Source of the DNA: Paraburkholderia tropica
GTDB lineage: Bacteria; Pseudomonadota; Gammaproteobacteria; Burkholderiales; Burkholderiaceae
NCBI RefSeq assembly: GCF_914484835.1
Contig: NZ_CAJZAR010000103.1
Coordinates: forward strand, 1-39,453
Direction: 5' to 3'
Length of the DNA stretch: 39,453 nt
The number at the start of each line of letters is the position of its first letter. The first letter of the stretch is position 1. Under the pieces are notes generated by a model, which was not told where the DNA came from, searched no databases, and saw only the letters and a list, made by a program, of their open reading frames with translations. This document shows positions 7,423 through 13,660 of the stretch, piece after piece. The position numbers and the translations under genes are program-made.

Positions 7423-8982
7423 ATGTCCGCTTCGAAATCCGCCGTGCCCGCCGTCCCTGTCGTGCCGCAGGGCACGCTCATGATCCAGGGCACCACGTCC
7501 GACGCCGGCAAGAGCACGCTCGTCGCCGGCCTGTGCCGTCTCGCGCGGCGCGCGGGCGTGCGGGTCGCGCCGTTCAAGCCGCAGAACATGGCGCTCAACA
7601 GCGCGGTGACCGCCGACGGCGGCGAGATCGGCCGCGCCCAGGCCTTGCAGGCCGTCGCCGCGGGCATCGCCCCGCACACCGACCTCAATCCCGTGCTGCT
7701 CAAGCCGAACAGCGACCTCGGCTCGCAGGTCATCATCCACGGCAAGGCGCGCATGAATCTGAACGCACGCGCGTATCAGGACTACAAGCCGCTCGCGCGC
7801 GTGGCCGTGCTCGAATCGTACGGGCGGCTGCGCGCGGGCTATGACGCAGTGTTCGTGGAGGGTGCGGGCAGTCCGGCCGAAATCAATCTGCGCGCCAACG
7901 ACATCGCCAACATGGGCTTTGCCGAAGCCGTCGATTGCCCGGTCGTGCTGGTCGCCGACATCGACCGCGGCGGTGTGTTCGCGCATCTGATCGGCACGCT
8001 CGCCTGTCTTTCGGAGAGCGAGCGCGCGCGCGTGAAGGGTTTCATCATCAACCGGTTTCGCGGCGATCCGGGGCTGCTCAAGCCGGGCCTCGACTGGCTC
8101 GAAGCGCAGACGGGCAAGCCCGTGCTCGGCGTGGTCCCGTATCTGCACGGACTCACGCTCGACGCCGAGGACATGCTGCCGGGCGCGGCGCACACGCACG
8201 CGCAGGCGGGTGGGCAGACGCTGCGCGTGGTCGTGCCCGCGCTGCCGCACATCAGCAATCACACCGATTTCGACGCGCTGCGCGCGCATCCGCAGGTCGA
8301 ATTCAGCTACGTGCGCACGAACGAAGCGCCGCCGAGCGCCGATCTCGTGATACTGCCGGGTTCCAAAAACGTCCGCGACGACCTCGCGTGGCTGCGCGCG
8401 CAGGGCTGGGAACGCGCGCTCGCGCGGCATCTGCGCTATGGCGGGCGCGTGATCGGGATTTGCGGCGGCATGCAGATGCTCGGGCGCGCGATCGCCGATC
8501 CGCATGGCGTGGAAGGCGAGCCCGGCGCGACGGCGGGCTTCGGCTGGCTCGACTATGAGACCGAACTGACGCGCGAGAAGGCGCTGCGCAATGTGACCGG
8601 GCGGCTCGCGCTGGATTCTGGCGACGGCGGCACAGAAGCCGGTGCACCCGTGCGCGGCTACGAGATTCACATGGGCGTGACGCGCGGCGCGGCGCTGGCG
8701 CGGCCGGCGGTGCGGATCGAGTCGGTCGAGGGGGAAGCGGAGCAGGCGCAGGCCGAAGCGCGCATGGACGGCGCGCAATCGGCGGACGGCCAGATTCTCG
8801 CGACCTACGTGCACGGTCTGTTCGACACGCCGCAGGCGTGCGCCGCGCTGCTGCGCTGGGCGGGTCTCGACGCGGCGCAGAGCGTCGATTACCCGGCGCT
8901 GCGCGAGGCGTCGCTGGAGCGGCTCGCCGACACGTTGGCCGCGAGCCTCGACCTCGATCGCCTGTACGGCGCGATGCGCTGA
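7423..8982 (+). CDS. cobQ: Cobyric acid synthase (glutamine-hydrolysing)
   Basis: This 519-residue enzyme amidates side chains b, d, e and g of adenosylcobyrinic acid a,c-diamide using glutamine and ATP. The N-terminal dethiobiotin-synthetase-like ATPase domain shows GTTSDAGKSTL near residue 23, then FKPQNMALNS and VEGAGSPAEINLR. The C-terminal class I glutamine amidotransferase domain has the nucleophile in GICGGMQMLG (Cys347) and the catalytic His in ATYVHGLFD. The region before that His holds an extra Glu/Ala/Gln-rich segment. No clear Shine-Dalgarno precedes the ATG. Without ring-synthesis genes in the window, its presence implies that the cell either makes corrinoids elsewhere or also salvages cobyrinic acid derivatives. 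Confidence 0.96.
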   Translation: MSASKSAVPAVPVVPQGTLMIQGTTSDAGKSTLVAGLCRLARRAGVRVAPFKPQNMALNSAVTADGGEIGRAQALQAVAAGIAPHTDLNPVLLKPNSDLGSQVIIHGKARMNLNARAYQDYKPLARVAVLESYGRLRAGYDAVFVEGAGSPAEINLRANDIANMGFAEAVDCPVVLVADIDRGGVFAHLIGTLACLSESERARVKGFIINRFRGDPGLLKPGLDWLEAQTGKPVLGVVPYLHGLTLDAEDMLPGAAHTHAQAGGQTLRVVVPALPHISNHTDFDALRAHPQVEFSYVRTNEAPPSADLVILPGSKNVRDDLAWLRAQGWERALARHLRYGGRVIGICGGMQMLGRAIADPHGVEGEPGATAGFGWLDYETELTREKALRNVTGRLALDSGDGGTEAGAPVRGYEIHMGVTRGAALARPAVRIESVEGEAEQAQAEARMDGAQSADGQILATYVHGLFDTPQACAALLRWAGLDAAQSVDYPALREASLERLADTLAASLDLDRLYGAMR

Positions 8983-8996
8983 ACGCGGCGAGCAAG

Positions 8997-9018
8997 GCGG
9001 CGCCCGGTCAGGCGCCGC
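8997..9018. terminator. GC-rich hairpin between convergent cobQ and thioesterase gene
   Basis: GCGGCGCC and GGCGCCGC form an 8-bp stem with a 6-base loop, immediately next to the thioesterase stop at 9019. No T run follows, so intrinsic termination is uncertain. Confidence 0.4.
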
Positions 9019-9438
9019 TCAGTACAACACCATCTGCGTGCAGCGGAACAGCGCGGTGGTCTTGCCGTCGGGGCCGGTGACGGTGGCGTCCCAGATCTGC
9101 GTGCTGCGGCCCAGATGCACGCCCGTCGCGACCACGCTCAGCGTGCCTTCGCGCGCGGTGCCGACGAAATTGCTCTTGAGCTCGACGGTCGTGAAGTTTT
9201 TCGCCGTGGGCGGCAGATGCGCGTAGCAGCCGTAGCCGCAGGCCGTATCGGCGAGACAGATCACGGTGGCGGCGTGCAGGAAGCCGTTGGGCGCGAGCAG
9301 ATTGCTGCGGATGTCGAGCTCGGCGCGCAGGATGCCTTGCTCGAGCGCCACCGCGCGAAACCCGAGCAGTTCGGGCAGCCGGCCTTGCTGGCGCTCGTGC
9401 AGGGAGGCGAGGGTGATCTCGGGGCGCAGCGTGCTCAT
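9019..9438 (-). CDS. PaaI-family hotdog-fold thioesterase
   Basis: The 139-residue length and pattern fit the PaaI/YdiI-like hotdog thioesterases, which hydrolyse acyl- or aryl-CoA thioesters as homotetramers or dimers. Visible features are LLAPNGFLHAATVICLADTA, a version of the HGG active-site helix region (here NGFLHAA), then KNFTTVELKSNFVGTAREG and a final strand with WDATVTGPDGK. GGAGA lies about 10 bases before the ATG at 9438. It converges on cobQ and is divergent from the ParA gene; no pathway partner is adjacent, so the substrate is unknown. Confidence 0.9.
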   Translation of the reverse strand: MSTLRPEITLASLHERQQGRLPELLGFRAVALEQGILRAELDIRSNLLAPNGFLHAATVICLADTACGYGCYAHLPPTAKNFTTVELKSNFVGTAREGTLSVVATGVHLGRSTQIWDATVTGPDGKTTALFRCTQMVLY

Positions 9439-9552
9439 GAGGGGAAGTCTCCTTGGATTTTGGGAATTGAAGCGAGGTTAGGCGCGCGCAAAGGCGTCGG
9501 CTACGCGGGTCGCTGCGGGTGGCGGCTGCGCCACCCTGACGCCGTCGGGGGC

Positions 9553-9581
9553 TTCGACGCCACGGCATTTGCCGATATTAT
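9553..9581 (+). promoter_or_regulatory. Possible promoter of the parA-like gene
   Basis: TATTAT at 9576-9581 is a good -10 match, with a weak -35 (TTCGAC, 9553-9558) at 17-bp spacing. The -10 box lies within the small inverted repeat CCGAT-ATT-ATCGG (9572-9584), which could be an operator. The gene starts 109 bases downstream. Confidence 0.35.
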
Positions 9582-9689
9582 CGGACGGTTGCGTCGGCGC
9601 GCCGTCAGCTTCGCAGGCGATCGGCGCACACAGCAGCAGAATCGGCAAACCGGCTGGCCCGTGTGCCAGCCTTCCTGACGGGAGCATTC

Positions 9690-10316
9690 ATGACGGTGAT
9701 CGTGGTGGCGAACCCCAAGGGCGGCGTCGGCAAAAGCACGCTGTCCACCAATCTGGCCGGCTATTTCGCGGCGCAAGGCGAGTGGGTCGCGCTCGCCGAC
9801 CTCGACCGGCAGCAGTCGTCGCACGCGTGGCTCGATCTGCGAGCCCCGACGCTGCCCGCCATCGAAAGCTGGCAGGTCGATCTGGACCATCCGCAGAAGC
9901 CGCCCAAGGGCCTCGAACACGCCGTCATCGACACGCCCGCGGGCCTGCACGGCAACCGGCTCGCGACGATCATCGAACTGGCCGACAAGGTGATCGTGCC
10001 GCTGCAGCCGTCCATGTTCGACATTCTCGCCACCAAGGACTTTCTCGACCGGCTGTCGAAGGAAAAGGCGGTGCGCAAGGGCAACATTCAGGTGGGCGTG
10101 GTGGGCATGCGGGTGGACGCACGCACGCGCTCGGCTGAGCAGTTGCAGCGCTTTGTCGAAGGGCTCGACCTGCCGGTGCTCGGCTATCTGCGCGATACGC
10201 AGAACTACGTGCAGCTTGCCGCGCACGGGCTCACGCTCTGGGACGTCGCGAAAAGCCGCGTCGAGAAGGATCTGGACCAGTGGCAGCCGATCATCTCCTG
10301 GCTCAACGGGAAATAA
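9690..10316 (+). CDS. Orphan ParA-family ATPase
   Basis: The 208-residue protein is a short ParA/MinD-type ATPase without the N-terminal DNA-binding domain of plasmid P1 ParA. It has the deviant Walker A motif KGGVGKST at residues 10-17, LADLDRQQSS with the switch aspartate, and VIDTPAGLHGN. I chose ATG 9690, which has GGGAG upstream; an earlier in-frame ATG at 9663 adds nine residues. No parB-like gene is adjacent on either side, so this is not a standard partition operon. Such proteins can position chromosomes, plasmids or protein clusters. A degenerate 11-bp repeat array begins over its last codons, which may or may not be functionally linked. Confidence 0.88.
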   Translation: MTVIVVANPKGGVGKSTLSTNLAGYFAAQGEWVALADLDRQQSSHAWLDLRAPTLPAIESWQVDLDHPQKPPKGLEHAVIDTPAGLHGNRLATIIELADKVIVPLQPSMFDILATKDFLDRLSKEKAVRKGNIQVGVVGMRVDARTRSAEQLQRFVEGLDLPVLGYLRDTQNYVQLAAHGLTLWDVAKSRVEKDLDQWQPIISWLNGK

Positions 10317-10421
10317 GCGCGTGGGAGATAGGCGCGAGTTTGGCGGGAAATGAACGCGAAATGAACGCGAAATCAGCGCTAAATAAGCACCAGATGAGCG
10401 CAAAAGCCGCGCTCAGCGGGC
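10308..10421. repeat. Degenerate 11-bp direct-repeat array, about 9-10 units
   Basis: Read in steps of 11, units resembling GCGAAATNAGC follow each other: a first copy at 10308-10318 covering the parA stop codon, a 4-base slip, then in-register units from 10323 to 10410 and a decayed one to 10421. The best units are 10345-10355, 10356-10366, 10367-10377 and 10378-10388. An A-rich core recurs about once per helical turn. It lies between the parA-like gene and the panD terminator and contains no gene. Confidence 0.75.
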
Positions 10422-10452
10422 GGCAAGCCGCGTCGCGTCGCCAGAAATGCAA

Positions 10453-10475
10453 ACGGCGCGCATGACGCGCGCCGT
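10453..10475 (-). terminator. Probable panD terminator
   Basis: ACGGCGCGC and GCGCGCCGT form a perfect 9-bp stem with a 5-base loop. On the minus strand it is followed by TTTGCATTTCT, a moderately T-rich tract. It lies 70 bases past the panD stop. Confidence 0.6.
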
Positions 10476-10523
10476 GTGTAGCAGTCCAGCCAGCCAGTTA
10501 ATCCACTAGCCAGCCAGTCATCG

Positions 10524-10540
10524 GGCGGGAGAAACCCGCC
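10524..10540 (-). other. Hairpin just past the panD stop
   Basis: GGCGGG and CCCGCC make a 6-bp stem around AGAAA, 5 bases past the panD stop codon. No T run follows on either strand, so it may protect the message end rather than terminate. Confidence 0.4.
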
Positions 10541-10545
10541 GCCGC

Positions 10546-10932
10546 TCAGCTCCAGGCCTGGGTCGGCACGTGGTCGCGGCTGCCCTTGATGCGGTTGTTT
10601 TCGTCGACGAACACGAGGTCCGGCTTCCAGCCCGCCTTCAGTTCTGCTTCCTCGACGTTCGCGAAGGCCGCGATGATCACGAGGTCGCCCAGTTGCGCGC
10701 GGCGCGCGGCCGAGCCGTTCAGCGAGATCATGCCGCTGCCGCGTTCGCCCTTGATCGCGTAGGTCGTGAAGCGTTCGCCGTTGTTGATGTTCCAGATGTC
10801 GATGCGCTCGTTTTCGACGATGTTCGCCGCTTCGAGCAGATCTTCGTCGATCGCGCACGAACCTTCGTAGTGCAGTTCGCAGTGCGTGACCGCGACGCGG
10901 TGGATCTTCGACTTGAGCATGTGGCGTTGCAT
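10546..10932 (-). CDS. panD: Aspartate 1-decarboxylase precursor (pyruvoyl enzyme)
   Basis: This 128-residue proenzyme makes beta-alanine from L-aspartate for pantothenate and CoA synthesis. The self-cleavage site is Gly24-Ser25 in ELHYEGSCAID; cleavage turns Ser25 into the pyruvoyl cofactor. Further family signatures are NINNGERFTTYAIKGERGSG and GDLVIIAAFA. I chose the start at 10932 (MQRHMLKSK) because GAGGAG sits at ideal spacing upstream and it puts the cleavage site at its canonical number. The next enzyme of the pathway, panC, is 107 bases upstream on the same strand, so panC-panD probably form one transcription unit. Confidence 0.97.
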   Translation of the reverse strand: MQRHMLKSKIHRVAVTHCELHYEGSCAIDEDLLEAANIVENERIDIWNINNGERFTTYAIKGERGSGMISLNGSAARRAQLGDLVIIAAFANVEEAELKAGWKPDLVFVDENNRIKGSRDHVPTQAWS

Positions 10933-11039
10933 GGTGCGTCTCCTCAGGCGGACGGGCAGGCGGCCCGCCGCACAGCATTCGATGGTGAAAGCCGGAGCCA
11001 ATGTCCGGCGGACGGTAGTCTGGGCGGCCGGTGCGGCGC

Positions 11040-11873
11040 TCAGATCTCCAGGTTGTCGATCAGGCGCGTCGCGCCGAGCTTGGCCGCGGCCAGCACGACG
11101 AGCGGCGCATCGGTCTCGCCCGGCGCGGGCGGCAGCAGGTTCGCGCGCTTGCGGATCGCGATGTAGTCGGGCTTCCAGCCGCGCGCGGCCAGCGTGGCCA
11201 TGGCGTCGAGTTCGAGCTGCTTGTAGTCGTGGCGGCCCGAGAGCACCGACTCGCGGATCGCGCGCAGCACGCCCGCCAGTTGCGGCGCCTCGGCGCGCTC
11301 GGGCGGCGTGAGATAGCGGTTGCGCGAGCTGAGCGCGAGACCGTCTTCGTCGCGCACGGTTTCGGCGGCGATCACCTCGATCGGCAGCGCGAACTGCTCG
11401 CACATCGCGCGCACGATCATCAGCTGCTGGTAATCCTTCTTGCCGAACACGGCCACGCGCGGCTGCACGCACGACATCAGCTTCATCACGACCGTGCAGA
11501 CGCCCTCGAAGAAACCGGGGCGGAATTCGCCTTCCAGAATGTCGCCGAGGTTATGCGGCGGCTGCACGCGGTATTCCTGCGGCTGCGGGTACATGTCGCG
11601 CTCGGTGGGCGCGAACAGCACGTAGACGTTTTCCTTCTGCAGCTTCTCGATGTCGTCCTGCAGCGTGCGCGGGTATTTGTCGAAATCCTCGTTCGGGCCG
11701 AATTGCAGGCGGTTGACGAAGATGCTCGTCACGACCGGATCGCCGTGCTGGCGCGCGAGGCGCATCAGCGAGAGGTGGCCTTCGTGGAGGTTGCCCATGG
11801 TCGGCACGAACGCGGTGCGGTTTTGGCCGCGCAGCTGGTCGCGCAGTTCCTGAATCGAGCTGATGACTTTCAT
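11040..11873 (-). CDS. panC: Pantothenate synthetase (pantoate--beta-alanine ligase)
   Basis: The 277-residue enzyme condenses pantoate with beta-alanine using ATP through a pantoyl-adenylate. The N-terminal Rossmann domain has VPTMGNLHEGHLSLM with the HIGH-like HxGH, FVNRLQFGPNEDFDKYPR, GKKDYQQLMIVRAM and the KMSKS-like LALSSRNRYL; the C-terminus ends KLGATRLIDNLEI. I chose the ATG at 11873 (MKVISSIQEL), which matches Burkholderia orthologues, over an upstream in-frame start giving a 16-residue extension. It supplies pantothenate together with the downstream panD. Confidence 0.97.
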   Translation of the reverse strand: MKVISSIQELRDQLRGQNRTAFVPTMGNLHEGHLSLMRLARQHGDPVVTSIFVNRLQFGPNEDFDKYPRTLQDDIEKLQKENVYVLFAPTERDMYPQPQEYRVQPPHNLGDILEGEFRPGFFEGVCTVVMKLMSCVQPRVAVFGKKDYQQLMIVRAMCEQFALPIEVIAAETVRDEDGLALSSRNRYLTPPERAEAPQLAGVLRAIRESVLSGRHDYKQLELDAMATLAARGWKPDYIAIRKRANLLPPAPGETDAPLVVLAAAKLGATRLIDNLEI

Positions 11874-11986
11874 GATCGGATGCGTTATGCCTCGCGCGGG
11901 GCAAGACGTAGGTTGCGGCAACCGGCGCTCGCGCGGGCGAGCCGGCCGGATGGCGTGCCGACCCCTGTCAGGAGCAGGCGCGGGCG

Positions 11987-11992
11987 ATTGTA
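11987..11992 (-). promoter_or_regulatory. Possible -10 box of panC
   Basis: On the minus strand this is TACAAT, about 115 bases before the panC ATG. The rest of the 288-base panC-scpA gap holds a small hairpin (12065-12087, GGGACG/CGTCCC) that could end scpA transcription but has no T run. No other signal is visible. Confidence 0.35.
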
Positions 11993-12161
11993 GAGGATTT
12001 GACCGGCCCGCGCAGCGCCTTCGGCTACGGGATTATCCTGGCCTGGCCTGCGTCGATCTCGATGGGGACGGAACGTCTGGGCGTCCCGGATGCACCAGCC
12101 GGGTGCGCCGCGCAGCGTGTTGCCGGCTGATGTCCCGCTGGCTTTTCGCTTGCCGCGCGGA

Positions 12162-13106
12162 TCAGACCGGCAGGTAGGCGAGGCGCACGTAAATGGGCGC
12201 GAACGGCTCGGGCTGGGTGATTTCGATCAGCGATTCGCGCGACAGTTCGAGCATCGCGATGAAGTTCACGATCACGACCGGCACGCCGCGCGTGACGTCG
12301 AACAGTTCCGAGAATTCCATGAAGCGCGCGCCCTGGAGCTTGCGCAGGATCGTGCTCATATGCTCGCGCACGGACAGTTCCTCGCGCGAGATCTTGTGAT
12401 GCTGCACGAGCTTCGCGCGCTTGATGACGTCGGCCCACGCGGCGCGCAGGTCGACGGCGTCGACGTCCGGGAAGCGCGGCGTGATGCTCTGCTCGATATA
12501 GACCTCGGCGCGCATGAAGTCGCGGCCGAGCTGCGGCAGCTTGTCGATGCGCTGCGCGGCGAGCTTCATCTGCTCGTATTCGAGCAGGCGGCGCACGAGT
12601 TCGGCGCGCGGATCTTCGGCTTCCTCGCCGGTGTCGGCCTTCTTGACCGGCAGCAGCATGCGCGACTTGATCTCGATGAGCATCGCCGCCATCAGCAGAT
12701 ATTCGGCGGCCAGTTCCAGATTGGTCTTGCGCAGTTGCTCGACGTAGCCGAGGTACTGCGTGGTGACGTCCGCCATCGGAATGTCGAGGACGTTGAAGTT
12801 CTGCTTGCGGATCAGGTAGAGCAGCAGGTCGAGCGGACCTTCGAACGTTTCGAGGAAAACCTCGAGCGCGTCGGGCGGGATGTAGAGATCCTGCGGCAGC
12901 TTGAACAGCGGCTCGCCGTACAGACGAGCGAACGCCACGCCGTCGACCGTGTTGGGCGTCGAGTCGGTGGCGGGGGCGGAAAGCGCTTCCGGGTTCGCGG
13001 GCACGGCCGCATGGCCGGCCGCGTGCGCCGCGGAATGCGCCGCCTCGGCACCGGGTGGAGGCGTCAAGGCCTCCTTGGCGCCTTCGGCCCCGTCGGCTTC
13101 AGCCAT
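12162..13106 (-). CDS. scpA: Segregation and condensation protein A
   Basis: ScpA is the kleisin that bridges the SMC dimer and binds ScpB in the bacterial condensin. The 314-residue product has the conserved kleisin N-terminal region FEGPLDLLLYLIRKQNFNVLDIPMADVT (in part FEGPLDLLLYLI), then LAAEYLLMAAMLIEIKSRMLLP, and a C-terminal winged-helix-like region. The first 75 residues are an Ala/Pro/Glu-rich, probably disordered extension ahead of the folded part. The ATG at 13106 overlaps the stop of the DUF3460 gene by one base, so translation is likely coupled. No scpB or smc gene is in the window. Confidence 0.93.
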   Translation of the reverse strand: MAEADGAEGAKEALTPPPGAEAAHSAAHAAGHAAVPANPEALSAPATDSTPNTVDGVAFARLYGEPLFKLPQDLYIPPDALEVFLETFEGPLDLLLYLIRKQNFNVLDIPMADVTTQYLGYVEQLRKTNLELAAEYLLMAAMLIEIKSRMLLPVKKADTGEEAEDPRAELVRRLLEYEQMKLAAQRIDKLPQLGRDFMRAEVYIEQSITPRFPDVDAVDLRAAWADVIKRAKLVQHHKISREELSVREHMSTILRKLQGARFMEFSELFDVTRGVPVVIVNFIAMLELSRESLIEITQPEPFAPIYVRLAYLPV

Positions 13107-13291
13107 CAGAAGTTCTGGTAGTAGACGTAGGGCGTCTGCTTGACGCGCGATGCCTGCTGGCGCTCGCGTTCGTCGAGGTCGATCGGCTGCTTGTCCCACA
13201 GCAGCGAGCGGCCCTTGCGCTGCTGTTCTTCGAGCTGGGGCTTTTGCTGCTTGAGCTGGGTCAGGAACTGGGTGATGTCCGACTGATACAT
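13106..13291 (-). CDS. Small DUF3460 family protein
   Basis: This 61-residue, charged, Gln/Lys-rich protein (MYQSDITQFLTQLKQQKPQL at the N-terminus, ending PYVYYQNF) matches my recollection of the DUF3460 family found beside scpA in beta-proteobacteria. There is no signal peptide or membrane segment. The N-terminal half is likely helical and the C-terminus has a conserved aromatic cluster. Its stop overlaps the scpA start (TGATG), so it is the first gene of a two-gene operon. Function is unknown; the tight coupling suggests a role linked to ScpA. Confidence 0.88.
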   Translation of the reverse strand: MYQSDITQFLTQLKQQKPQLEEQQRKGRSLLWDKQPIDLDERERQQASRVKQTPYVYYQNF

Positions 13292-13660
13292 GGCTGACGT
13301 CCGTCGAGTGAGGCAGCTGTTTCTGACAGCCGCCGATGTTCGTGTCGGCGGCAATTTTACCGCAAGCGGCGGGCGCGGAACATCCGGGCGGGCGGCGCGT
13401 CGAAGGCACGCGATACGCGCGGGCAGGGCGCGCGGCTGCGCGGGCCTCGCGGCGCGGGGTTGCGCTGTGTGGCCTTGCGCACGGCTTGCGGCCCTCTTTG
13501 CGCCTCGTCCTGGGGTTTTCGAGCGCTGATGTGGTGAAATAGCGCGTTTGGGTTTGCGCAGCGTCCGCCGGATGCGCGGGCGGCGCGAAAGCGAACCGAA
13601 GCTGGCCTGAAGCAAACCGAAGCGAACCGAAGTGAACAAAATGACGTCTGGAGGTCTTGT
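13292..13660. other. Divergent intergenic region, DUF3460-scpA / tamA
   Basis: The 369 bases hold a minus-strand TAAAAT -10-like box (13354-13359) about 63 bases before the DUF3460 start, without a good -35. They also hold the GAAGCGAACC repeat array at 13587-13638 and the GGAGGT ribosome-binding site of tamA at 13650-13655. An ATG at 13641 leads only to a stop after eleven codons. No further gene is seen. Confidence 0.6.
13587..13638. repeat. 10-11-bp direct repeat array upstream of tamA
   Basis: Five consecutive units starting with GAA follow at 13587, 13598, 13609, 13619 and 13629; the best are GAAGCAAACC and GAAGCGAACC. The array ends 12 bases before the tamA ribosome-binding site. Confidence 0.75.

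Noticed and set aside
10317..10500. Repeat array considered as a CRISPR
   Set aside because: Units are 11 bp, degenerate and without spacers, and no cas gene is near.
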